Origin: Bacteroidota bacterium
GTDB lineage: Bacteria; Bacteroidota; Bacteroidia; Bacteroidales; VadinHA17
Assembly: GCA_029552825.1 (NCBI GenBank)
Contig: JAKPDL010000182.1
Span: 1 to 64,000, forward strand
Reading direction: 5' to 3'
Length of the DNA stretch: 64,000 nucleotides
The stretch's first letter is position 1. Each line of letters opens with the position of its first letter. Below, one piece after another: positions 52,485 to 60,619 of the stretch. The notes under the pieces were generated by a model. The model made no database searches, had not been told where the DNA came from, and saw nothing but the letters and a program-made list of their open reading frames with translations. Position numbers and translations under genes: made by a program.

Positions 52485-53342
52485 ATGCTGAAGAAGTCAG
52501 AATATATAAATACCGGGGGTAAGCTTATTGATCTGAAGATTCCACGGATTATGGGCATAATAAATGTAACCCCTGACTCATTTTATACAGGAAGCCGTTA
52601 TTTTGATGATAAGAGTATTCTGGAAGCTGCCAGCAGGATGCTGGATGAAGGTGCTGATTTTATAGATGTAGGAGGGTATTCTTCACGTCCCGGTGCTGAG
52701 GATATCACACCTGAAGAGGAAAAATCGAGGGTGCTCAGGGCCATAAAACTTATAACCCGGGAGATTCCCGAAGCAATAGTTTCAGTTGATACCTTCAGGG
52801 CCGAAATAGCATATGAGGCCGTTATGGAATGTGGTGCAAAAATCATAAATGATATTTCAGGCGGTGAGGCAGATAAAGAGATGTTCAATGTGGTGGCAGA
52901 ACTCAATGTTCCATATATACTTATGCATATGCAGGGGACACCCCGTACCATGCAGATAAATCCTGCATATAATGATGTTGTAGCAGACATCCTAATGTGG
53001 TTTGGGGAAAGAATATTTAAACTCAGGACGATGGGAGTAAAAGATATTATTCTTGACCCCGGTTTTGGATTTGGTAAGACTGTTGAACATAACTATGAAT
53101 TGCTTCGGCGTCTGGGAGAATTTAAAATTGCCGGGTTGCCCATTATGGCAGGTCTTTCAAGAAAATCAATGATCTGGAAAACACTTGATGTTAAACCGGA
53201 AGATGCTCTCAACGGTACTACTGCCCTTAATATGGCAGCTCTGATGAATGGTGCCGACATTCTTAGAGTTCATGACGTAAAGGAAGCTGTACAGGTCAGG
53301 ACTCTTTACCTGAAGCTTCGTTTAATAAATAAAGAAGGTTAA
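52485..53342 (+). CDS. folP: Dihydropteroate synthase
   Basis: 285 residues. TIM-barrel signatures: MGIINVTPDSFYTGS, GADFIDVGGYSSRPGA, VSVDTF, INDISGG, MHMQGTPRTMQ, ILDPGFGFGKT, LSRKSMI and HDVKEAVQVR at the C-terminus. It joins p-aminobenzoate to the pterin in folate synthesis and is the sulfonamide target. cdaA follows after 59 bases. Confidence 0.96.
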   Translation: MLKKSEYINTGGKLIDLKIPRIMGIINVTPDSFYTGSRYFDDKSILEAASRMLDEGADFIDVGGYSSRPGAEDITPEEEKSRVLRAIKLITREIPEAIVSVDTFRAEIAYEAVMECGAKIINDISGGEADKEMFNVVAELNVPYILMHMQGTPRTMQINPAYNDVVADILMWFGERIFKLRTMGVKDIILDPGFGFGKTVEHNYELLRRLGEFKIAGLPIMAGLSRKSMIWKTLDVKPEDALNGTTALNMAALMNGADILRVHDVKEAVQVRTLYLKLRLINKEG

Positions 53343-53401
53343 TAATATTGGACATGTTGAATAATTTTATGGAAAAATAATTTTGTAAGTAGTTTTTAAC
53401 A

Positions 53402-54175
53402 ATGCCTTTTCACATTACCATATATGATGTAATCGATATTTTCCTTGTGGCCTTCCTTCTGTACCAGCTATACAGACTAATAAAAGGAACACCGGCATTA
53501 AGCATATTTGTTGCAATTTTTCTGATATATCTTTTCTGGCTTCTTGTAAGAGTTCTTAAGCTTGAACTTGTTAGTACCCTTTTGGGCCAGGTTATAGGTG
53601 TGGGAGTTATTGCGCTCATAATTGTTTTCCAGCAGGAAATCAGGAAGTTTCTTATAGTTATGGGTAGCAGGTATGTTTATAATAATAAGCTTTTAGGTCT
53701 GAAGAAGATATTTCCTGAAAACATGGTGCAGAAAGGGCATAAGAATACTGAAGAAATCATCAGGGCAGTTGAATACCTTTCAAATAACAAGATAGGGGCT
53801 CTTATTGTTATTGGACGTTCAGGATTGCTTGAACCTTATTCTGAGGGAGGAGAGAAGCTTAGTGCTGCCATTAATGCCAGTCTTCTGGAAACAATCTTTA
53901 CAAAAAATACTCCTTTGCACGATGGTGCAGTGCTTATTGAAAATGGAAAAATAATTGCTGCCCGTTGCCCATTGCCTATAACCGAACAGGTTAATTTGCC
54001 GGAAGAATTCGGAATGCGTCACAGGGCAGCACTGGGAATGTCGGAACACACTGATGCAATTGTGATCGTGGTTTCTGAAGAAACCGGGAAAATAAGCGTT
54101 GCCGACAGTGGTGTAATCAGGAGTAATATTTCAATAAAAGATTTGAGACAAATTCTGGCAAACGAGAGAATATAA
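53402..54175 (+). CDS. cdaA: Diadenylate cyclase CdaA
   Basis: 257 residues. Three N-terminal membrane helices (about 11-25, 33-50, 60-78) precede the DAC domain with catalytic DGA (174-176, PLHDGAVLI) and RHR (206-208, GMRHRAALG). It makes cyclic di-AMP, which in other phyla controls potassium and cell-wall balance. It follows folP, as in Bacteroides genomes, as far as I recall. The partner gene cdaR and phosphodiesterase GdpP are not seen here. Confidence 0.95.
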   Translation: MPFHITIYDVIDIFLVAFLLYQLYRLIKGTPALSIFVAIFLIYLFWLLVRVLKLELVSTLLGQVIGVGVIALIIVFQQEIRKFLIVMGSRYVYNNKLLGLKKIFPENMVQKGHKNTEEIIRAVEYLSNNKIGALIVIGRSGLLEPYSEGGEKLSAAINASLLETIFTKNTPLHDGAVLIENGKIIAARCPLPITEQVNLPEEFGMRHRAALGMSEHTDAIVIVVSEETGKISVADSGVIRSNISIKDLRQILANERI

Positions 54176-54266
54176 ACACAGTTAGTTACTTCATATACTT
54201 CAGTCTCAGGTTAACAATGCGGTCGTAGACAAAATAGCAGGGATTCTCGCACTGTGATTTTTCATA

Positions 54267-54614
54267 CTATACCCGGGGATATGCAGTATCAACTGCTATA
54301 TAATCTTTACCATTTATGTCAGTGTAAGTTGCAGTTATTGTGTATTTTTTGTTAAGCGGCACGTCAATTTCCCATTTTTCATAATGTATATAGAAAAGAT
54401 TAAGAAGAACATTATCTTCAAGGTTACCCTGATAAATCCTTACAATTGCTGCCGGATGCCAATCGGTTAACTGTTTTTCCATATACAGTACCAGGGTTGC
54501 GTGGTCGGGTTCATCAGGCATGCAGTCGTTACAATCAATAAATATCGGGTTCTCATCGCATGAGAGAATCGCTGAAAATAACAACATTATGATATATAAT
54601 GCATACTTTTTCAT
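54267..54614 (-). CDS. Hypothetical small lipoprotein
   Basis: 115 residues with signal MKKYALYIIMLLFSAILSC (Cys19). The mature part has three further Cys and an N-terminal NPIFIDCNDCMPDEPD region, and the rest predicts beta strands, like a small immunoglobulin-like domain. It lies 7 bases downstream of the ankyrin gene on the same strand and is therefore probably its operon partner. I recognise no family. Confidence 0.75.
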   Translation of the reverse strand: MKKYALYIIMLLFSAILSCDENPIFIDCNDCMPDEPDHATLVLYMEKQLTDWHPAAIVRIYQGNLEDNVLLNLFYIHYEKWEIDVPLNKKYTITATYTDINGKDYIAVDTAYPRV

Positions 54615-54621
54615 TCTACCT

Positions 54622-56091
54622 TCAATACCATCTGATATATTTTCCTGGAGCTCTTATTTTATTGAAATATATTGTGTATCCGATTCCTGCTGTTATCCAT
54701 AGAGGTCCAATTTTATAAAAAGGTGTTCTGAAGTATTCCAGTTCAGCTTTCAGCAGAAGGTTATTTTTTGTCCATTTTAATCCTGCTGCCGGTAAAATTT
54801 TTATTTTACCACCGGGTGTTTCATTGGTTCCTTTCAGTCTGTTAGCAAAAAAGTAACCGCCCGAAAGCGAAGCAGTAAGGGTCCAGTTCCCTCTAAGAGG
54901 ATAATCAGTGAGCCTGAAGTCTTTAAATAGGCCTGCATAAAACAGGTAGCTTTTATCCATATACTGATAATAAACGTCCCCTTCTTTTTTTATTATTACC
55001 CTGGTATATGCAGGTTTGAAATCGATTCCGGATAAAACTCCGAAATTTCTCAACGGTTCCTTAAAAGAAGCTGATATGCCAGTATAGATATCGTGGAGAT
55101 TAAATTTGGTACTGGAAACAATATTTACCTGGTCAAATCCCTTATGGATAGTCTGAGGAATGTTATATTTTGTTAGCAGATTTATAAGTTCTGTTCTTCC
55201 GTATGCGATAGCAACCGCATAAGGGCTTACTGCCTTTGATTGTTCTGATGATGACCATTTTTCTCCTTTTCTGAGGAGGTATTCAAGAGCCTCTTTATGG
55301 TTTGACATTATGCAGAGGTCAAGGGCATTGTAATTGTAATTGTTTGTTTCGTATATATTTACAAATCTTTTTATCAGCAGGTCCATTATCAGTGTATCAC
55401 CATTTTGAGCAGCAATGAGAAATGGAGTAAATCCATCATTATCACGATCGGAAGGGTCGGCGCCATTTTGCAGAAGAAGATCTGCAATATTTGCATGTCC
55501 TGCCCATACCGCTGCCATCAGAGGTGTAGTACCTTCATTATCTTTGGTGTAAATTGCGGCATCATAATAAAGAAGCATATCAGCAGCAGAAAAGTATCCA
55601 TATGCACAGGCGTAGTGAAGGGGAGTGGCACCAAACCTGTCTCTTATATTGACATCTGCCCCTGCTCTGGCAAGAATTTCTGCAATTTCAGTGTTATTCT
55701 TCTTAACAGCAATATGAAGCGGTGATTCTGAGTAATTTGAAAGAACATCAAGTTTGGGTCCATATTCCAGTAGAACCTTTACCGCTTCTGTCTTGTCATT
55801 TCCCACAGCAAAATGAAGCGGAGTCACTCCTTCCATAGTGGATGTATTTACATCTGCTCCATACTTTATAAGCCATCTGATGCTGTTAATTTTTCCTTCA
55901 GCTGCTGCGGTTAAAAGTGCATAGTTGAGGTTTAATTCTGCTTCTGGACCCCTCAGTAGACTTATATATCTAAGAGTATCATCCTCTTCTTCTAACCTTT
56001 TATTTTCCTGTGAGCTGGAAATATTTGTGTGAGAGGCAATTATTAATAAAACTGCCACTATTCGCAGATATAAATAGAGTTTCAGAGGCAT
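54622..56091 (-). CDS. Secreted ankyrin-repeat protein with beta-barrel-like C-terminus
   Basis: 489 residues. An N-terminal hydrophobic segment (LRIVAVLLIIASHTNISSSQE) looks like a signal. About eight ankyrin repeats run from about 55 to 335 (for example GVTPLHFAVGNDKTEAVKVLL, GATPLHYACAYGYFSAADMLL, GFTPFLIAAQNGDTLIMDLL). From about 350 to 489 the sequence turns to alternating strands with aromatic ends (YTGISASFKEPL, DVYYQYMDKSYLFYAGLFKDF, NWTLTASLSGGYFFANRL, LLKAELEYFRTPFY), like an outer membrane barrel, and ends on Tyr. The combination is unusual. It is followed by a small lipoprotein gene. Confidence 0.85.
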   Translation of the reverse strand: MPLKLYLYLRIVAVLLIIASHTNISSSQENKRLEEEDDTLRYISLLRGPEAELNLNYALLTAAAEGKINSIRWLIKYGADVNTSTMEGVTPLHFAVGNDKTEAVKVLLEYGPKLDVLSNYSESPLHIAVKKNNTEIAEILARAGADVNIRDRFGATPLHYACAYGYFSAADMLLYYDAAIYTKDNEGTTPLMAAVWAGHANIADLLLQNGADPSDRDNDGFTPFLIAAQNGDTLIMDLLIKRFVNIYETNNYNYNALDLCIMSNHKEALEYLLRKGEKWSSSEQSKAVSPYAVAIAYGRTELINLLTKYNIPQTIHKGFDQVNIVSSTKFNLHDIYTGISASFKEPLRNFGVLSGIDFKPAYTRVIIKKEGDVYYQYMDKSYLFYAGLFKDFRLTDYPLRGNWTLTASLSGGYFFANRLKGTNETPGGKIKILPAAGLKWTKNNLLLKAELEYFRTPFYKIGPLWITAGIGYTIYFNKIRAPGKYIRWY

Positions 56092-56178
56092 GATACAAAG
56101 TTATTATTTTGATTTTATTTTGTATCGAAAACTTCCACCATGTTAATAATTATGATTTTATACCGCAACAATTATTTC

Positions 56179-56186
56179 TATTTTTG
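56179..56186 (+). promoter_or_regulatory. -7 promoter element of the serine hydrolase gene
   Basis: TATTTTTG matches TAnnTTTG exactly, with TTTT (56156-56159) 19 bases upstream at the -33 place. The start codon is only 9 bases downstream, so the transcript would be nearly leaderless. Confidence 0.6.
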
Positions 56187-56194
56187 CGAAGAAA

Positions 56195-57502
56195 ATGGTA
56201 AGGAAGTCTCTTAAAATATTATTTATATTATCAATTATATTGCTTGCAGGATACCACCCCGAAGCAGTTGAAAAAAATATCTACCTGAAAGAAAAACTTG
56301 TACCGGGCAACATAAGGCTTACCAATGATTTTTCTGAAGCACCTGAATTCGAAAATTTTGAACGAGTTATTCGTTATTTCATGCGCCGGTGGGACCTGGT
56401 AGGGGTGTCGGTGGCTGTTGCAAAAGACGGCAAACTTGTTTATGCAAAGGGATTTGGCCTTGCCGATAGTACATCAAAAGAACAGGTTCAACCATATTAC
56501 CGCTTCAGAATAGCCAGTATATCCAAGCTGATAACTGCTGTGGCAATTATGAAACTTCAGGAAGAGGGCAAGTTGTCAATTAATGACAGAGTTTTTGGAC
56601 CCGATGGAATTCTTAATGATCCATATTATAGCAATCCTAAAGATAAGAGGATTTACGGCATAACCGTAGCCCACCTTCTTGCCCATGAAGGCGGATGGAC
56701 AACCCGTTTCGGGGACCAGATGTTTATGCCTTTTGTAGTGGCAAAAGAAATGGGAGTTCCCGTTCCTGTTGATACAAAGACAATAGTACGGTTTGCACTA
56801 AATAAGAATCTCCATTTTACACCCGGCACAGGCCGTTCATACTCCAACCTGGGATATGCTATACTTGGACTTGTAATTGAAAAAGTTTCAGGCTTGTCAT
56901 ACAGTGAATATTGCAGGAAAAACCTTTTTGAACCTTACGGTATATACGATATGTATCTGGCAAAAAATCTGAAGGACGAGAAGTTGCCTTTTGAGGTAAC
57001 ATATTATGTGCCACCCGATGCTATATTGAAACCTTCTGTTTATGGTAACGGTGAACTGGTTTCTCCCGCCTACGGGGGTAACGATATAGAAGCACTGGGT
57101 GCTGCAGGAGCCTGGGTTGCCACAGCACCTGACCTCCTGAAATTTGTTCTGCATATTGACGGATTAAAAGGCAGGAAAGATATATTGCACGAAGAATCAA
57201 TCAGGTTCATGACCGACAATAACAATAAATATGCTCCCATCGGTTGGAAGGGTACCATAAATAACGGAGTATGGTGGAGGACAGGCTCATTCCCGGGTAC
57301 AGCAGGTATGGTGAAACGCCAGCCTGACGGTATCTCATGGGTATTTCTTACAAACACAAGTACATGGAATGGCCCTGAGATATCAACGGAGATAAACATA
57401 TTTATGACCAGAGCACTTTCACAGGTGAGAAAATGGCCTGAACGCGACCTGTTTAATTATTATGTGGAGGCTCCTCTGTCATCCGACATAACAATCGAAT
57501 AA
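56195..57502 (+). CDS. Serine hydrolase of the beta-lactamase/PBP class C type
   Basis: 435 residues with an N-terminal hydrophobic segment (about 7-20) for export. The active site is SISK (Ser108, Lys111), with YSN (216-218) and a third motif near RTGSFPGTAG (KTG-box equivalent). This layout is that of class C beta-lactamases, esterases and DD-peptidases; substrate cannot be read from sequence. It is followed by the SRAP gene 12 bases on, with no antibiotic-resistance context, so it is better named serine hydrolase than beta-lactamase. Confidence 0.9.
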   Translation: MVRKSLKILFILSIILLAGYHPEAVEKNIYLKEKLVPGNIRLTNDFSEAPEFENFERVIRYFMRRWDLVGVSVAVAKDGKLVYAKGFGLADSTSKEQVQPYYRFRIASISKLITAVAIMKLQEEGKLSINDRVFGPDGILNDPYYSNPKDKRIYGITVAHLLAHEGGWTTRFGDQMFMPFVVAKEMGVPVPVDTKTIVRFALNKNLHFTPGTGRSYSNLGYAILGLVIEKVSGLSYSEYCRKNLFEPYGIYDMYLAKNLKDEKLPFEVTYYVPPDAILKPSVYGNGELVSPAYGGNDIEALGAAGAWVATAPDLLKFVLHIDGLKGRKDILHEESIRFMTDNNNKYAPIGWKGTINNGVWWRTGSFPGTAGMVKRQPDGISWVFLTNTSTWNGPEISTEINIFMTRALSQVRKWPERDLFNYYVEAPLSSDITIE

Positions 57503-57514
57503 AAACGAACAGTA

Positions 57515-58240
57515 ATGTGTTTTACAGTAAATGTAAACATTGTAAAGGAAGAGCTGGAAGAAAGATACCATGCCCGGCTGATTGACCCTGAAAACTACCG
57601 CCCAAGCTATTATTATCATGCATTTTCAATTCCGAAACTTCCTGTTGTACACACCGGAAACAGGGAATTTATCGAACATATGAACTGGGGCCTGATCCCT
57701 TCATGGGTAAGAGACCGGGAAAAAGCTGATGAAATTAGATATAAAACGTTCAACGCAAGAGCAGAAAGTATTGATGCAAAGCCTTCATTTTCAAATTCAT
57801 TTGCTACAAGGAGGTGCATTATACCTGTAAAAGGATTTTTTGAATGGCAGCATGTTGGTGAAAGAAAAATTCCATGGTATGTCTTCAGAGCAGATGAAGA
57901 TATAATGTCGCTTGCAGGTTTATGGTCGGAATGGGTGGATAATACTACCGGGGAAGTTGTAAAAACTTTTACTGTTATTACAACAGAGGCAAATGAGATG
58001 ATGTCAAAGATTCACAACTCCAAAAAAAGGATGCCGGTTGTTCTGGAAAGATCATCAGAAGAAATATGGCTCGATTTGAAAGTTCCAAAAGACAAGCTTC
58101 TGAAACTGCTTGAACCCTATCCCGATAAAATTTTGAAGGCTTATACAATAGGCACACTTATTAACAGAAAAGATGCAGATAAAAATAGTGCCGATTTAAT
58201 TAAGCCTGTTGATTATAACTTACCGGGAAAACTGCTTTGA
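57515..58240 (+). CDS. SOS response-associated peptidase (SRAP/HMCES family)
   Basis: 241 residues. The catalytic Cys2 directly follows the initiator Met (MCFTVNVN); Asn80 lies in FNARAE, Glu110 in KGFFEWQ, and His167 in SKIHNSKKRMPVVL. These are the residues with which YedK/HMCES forms a thiazolidine crosslink with abasic sites in single-stranded DNA. Adjacent to the serine hydrolase gene by a 12-base gap, which is probably chance co-transcription. Confidence 0.95.
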   Translation: MCFTVNVNIVKEELEERYHARLIDPENYRPSYYYHAFSIPKLPVVHTGNREFIEHMNWGLIPSWVRDREKADEIRYKTFNARAESIDAKPSFSNSFATRRCIIPVKGFFEWQHVGERKIPWYVFRADEDIMSLAGLWSEWVDNTTGEVVKTFTVITTEANEMMSKIHNSKKRMPVVLERSSEEIWLDLKVPKDKLLKLLEPYPDKILKAYTIGTLINRKDADKNSADLIKPVDYNLPGKLL

Positions 58241-58260
58241 TAATTTCCAGTTAGATCCTG

Positions 58261-59001
58261 TTACCACTGGGGAACAAAATGGTAGGTGAGGGTACCAGTC
58301 TGGTTCTTTGAGGCTGTTGCATCGGGATTAAATCTGGAGGAGTACGCCGAAATGATGGCTGCTTCTGTCAGGCAAGGATCAGAGGTAGTACTTTCACCTG
58401 CAATTATTGCTGCTTTTACTACTTCACCTTTCGGATTGACTTCAATTGCCAGCACAATTTTCCCTCCGCCTTCACACTTATAGATAGGAAGTGGCAGATA
58501 GACGTGGGTTCTTCCGGGCAGATAGTAATATATCCGGGTAGGACCACTGTATCTTGCCGCCATTTCGTTAGACTCACGCATTTTTTCATCCCTGTCTTCT
58601 TCATCTTTTTGAACTTCAATACCCCTGTCAGAGGATTCTGCCTTCAGTCTTTTTTGTTCATCAATATAGTTATCAGGACCAAGAAGACCACTTTTTATCA
58701 TTTCCTCCTTCACTCTGTCGATGTAATCTTCAGGATTAATTTTAAAATCGGGCTTTGCCGCAAGATTTCTCGCAATATTCAGTATTTCCTGGTCAACAGC
58801 CTGATTATCATCATTAATACCAACAGATTGTTTCGGTGCAAATTCTTCTGGCAGATTCTCTTCAAGAAAAATAATTTCATACTCCCGCATATATTTGTCA
58901 ATATCGAGGGAACCTATTTTAACAATCATAAAAATGATACCCGCCGTAAGGTGAATAATCACAGCTCCGAGAATTCCAACAAGTTTTTCCCTTCCGTTCA
59001 T
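58261..59001 (-). CDS. TonB-family energy transducer-like protein
   Basis: 246 residues. One N-terminal membrane helix (about 8-28), a charged periplasmic middle section (EEFAPKQSVGINDDNQAVDQ, DRGIEVQKDEEDRDEKMRESNEMAA), and a C-terminal TonB_C-like domain (about 165-246: GGKIVLAIEVNPKGEVVKAAIIAG, CLTEAAIISAYSSRFNPD). It would carry inner-membrane energy to outer-membrane receptors, one of which lies at 60620-63046. No ExbB or ExbD gene is adjacent. The middle lacks the usual proline-rich region. Confidence 0.85.
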   Translation of the reverse strand: MNGREKLVGILGAVIIHLTAGIIFMIVKIGSLDIDKYMREYEIIFLEENLPEEFAPKQSVGINDDNQAVDQEILNIARNLAAKPDFKINPEDYIDRVKEEMIKSGLLGPDNYIDEQKRLKAESSDRGIEVQKDEEDRDEKMRESNEMAARYSGPTRIYYYLPGRTHVYLPLPIYKCEGGGKIVLAIEVNPKGEVVKAAIIAGESTTSDPCLTEAAIISAYSSRFNPDATASKNQTGTLTYHFVPQW

Positions 59002-59065
59002 AATTCTGTGCGAAATTATAAATTATTACTTTTGCCACTCATTCCATAGATTAATTATATAACAA

Positions 59066-60019
59066 ATGCCAGTAGAAATAATTGTTAATCAGATTCTGAT
59101 CCTTGCTATAGTTGCACTGGTTGGTGTAATTGCCTCAAAAGCAGGAGTAATAACTTCAGAAGGGAAAGATTTTCTTGCAAAAATTATATTCAATGTTACC
59201 CTTCCTTCCATGCTTCTGGCAAGTTTTGGCAGTATTGATGCTACTCCGCGACTGCTTACAAACAGCCTGGAGTTTATTGGACTCTCCTTTTTCTCAATTA
59301 TGCTGTTGTTTATTGCCGGAACGGCCGCATCATCCATACTGAAACTCAAAGGTGAAGAGTCGGCAATTTTCAGAATTCACAGCATGATGGGCAATATTAT
59401 ATACCTTGCATTTCCTGTCATTTATTCCCTTTATGGACAGGAAGGCATTCTTTACGGAAGTATTTTTACAATAGTTTCAAATGTAGTTTTATGGACATTA
59501 GGAATTGTGATAATTGCCGGAAATTCCAAAATATCAGTAAAAGAAAGCTTTAAATATATCATCAACCCTAACACAATAGCTATTCTGACAGGATTTTGCC
59601 TTTTCCTGCTGCATATTAAGTTGCCCAAGATTATTATAGATTCAGTAGGAGGCATCGGAAGTACAAATACCTATCTTTCAATATTATACATAGGTTCGGT
59701 TTTGTTTTATTCAAAAACCGGGAGATATTTGAAAAATATAAATATTTATGTCCTGTCGTTTAACAAAATGATCCTTGTCCCTTTTCTGCTTACAGGAATT
59801 TTTTGGTTAGCAGCGGCTTATCTTAACCTGCATTTTGACAAACTGGTTCTCTCGGTATTAATACTTGAATCAGCCATGCCATGTATGGTGAATGTTGTTA
59901 TTATAGCAAAAATCCTCGGAATGGATGATGCACCTGCCGTTGCCAATGTATTCGTAAGCACAATCTTAAGTATAATTACTTTGCCCATTGTATTGATATT
60001 TCTTTCTGTTTTAAAGTAA
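59066..60019 (+). CDS. AEC family transporter
   Basis: 317 residues with about ten membrane helices, beginning MPVEIIVNQILILAIVALVGVIASKAGVI, with the AEC pattern FNVTLPSMLLASF and ESAMPCMVNVVIIAKILGMDDAPAVANVFVSTILSIITLPIVL. Members export auxin-like or other organic anions, malate or malonate. Substrate unknown. Next gene is a nitroreductase 17 bases on. Confidence 0.92.
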   Translation: MPVEIIVNQILILAIVALVGVIASKAGVITSEGKDFLAKIIFNVTLPSMLLASFGSIDATPRLLTNSLEFIGLSFFSIMLLFIAGTAASSILKLKGEESAIFRIHSMMGNIIYLAFPVIYSLYGQEGILYGSIFTIVSNVVLWTLGIVIIAGNSKISVKESFKYIINPNTIAILTGFCLFLLHIKLPKIIIDSVGGIGSTNTYLSILYIGSVLFYSKTGRYLKNINIYVLSFNKMILVPFLLTGIFWLAAAYLNLHFDKLVLSVLILESAMPCMVNVVIIAKILGMDDAPAVANVFVSTILSIITLPIVLIFLSVLK

Positions 60020-60036
60020 TTTTTAAAATCTAACCT

Positions 60037-60618
60037 ATGGGAAAATTATCTGTATTAGAAGTCATTAGAGATAGATGGAGTCCTTACTCTTTTTCATCTA
60101 TCCGGGTTGAAGAAGAAAAATTCGAACTGCTCTTTGAAGCTGCCCGTTTTGCACCTTCATCAATGAATGAACAACCCTGGCTTTTTATATTTACAACAAA
60201 AGATGATGGGAAATATTTTGAAATTTTTCTTGATTTTCTTTATGAAGGAAACAGGATATGGGCTAAAAATGCTTATGTTATTGGTATTGTAATGGCAAAA
60301 ACCAGATTTTCAAAAAACGACTCTCCAAACAGACATTCACTTTATGATACAGGTATGGCTGTGGGTAATCTTCTTGCACAGGCAACTTCCATGGGTTTGT
60401 ATGTTCACCAGATGGGCGGTTTTTCGGTGGATAAGGTAAAGAAACATTTCGGGGCCGATGATTATATTGAACCTGTAGCGATGATGGCGATAGGGTACCT
60501 GGGAGATGGAACCGACCTGAGTGATGAGCTGAAAGTCAGGGATATGAAAAGAAGGCCGCGAAAAGCATTGAACGAATTTGTATTCAGAAATGAACTGAGT
60601 AACCCGGCTTTCAAGTAA
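60037..60618 (+). CDS. Nitroreductase family protein
   Basis: 193 residues, FMN-binding. RDRWSPYSFSSIRV and ARFAPSSMNEQPWLFIF form the flavin-phosphate and dimer regions, followed by DTGMAVGNLLAQATSMGLYVHQMGGF and MMAIGYLGD. It reduces nitro or quinone-type compounds with NAD(P)H. Shares a transcript with the AEC transporter. The convergent TonB-dependent receptor gene ends just 1 base after it. Confidence 0.92.
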   Translation: MGKLSVLEVIRDRWSPYSFSSIRVEEEKFELLFEAARFAPSSMNEQPWLFIFTTKDDGKYFEIFLDFLYEGNRIWAKNAYVIGIVMAKTRFSKNDSPNRHSLYDTGMAVGNLLAQATSMGLYVHQMGGFSVDKVKKHFGADDYIEPVAMMAIGYLGDGTDLSDELKVRDMKRRPRKALNEFVFRNELSNPAFK

Positions 60619-60619
60619 A

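Noticed and set aside
56195-57502. Calling the serine hydrolase an antibiotic-resistance beta-lactamase
   Set aside because: The SxxK, YxN and third motif are shared with esterases and DD-peptidases, and nothing in the neighbourhood indicates resistance.
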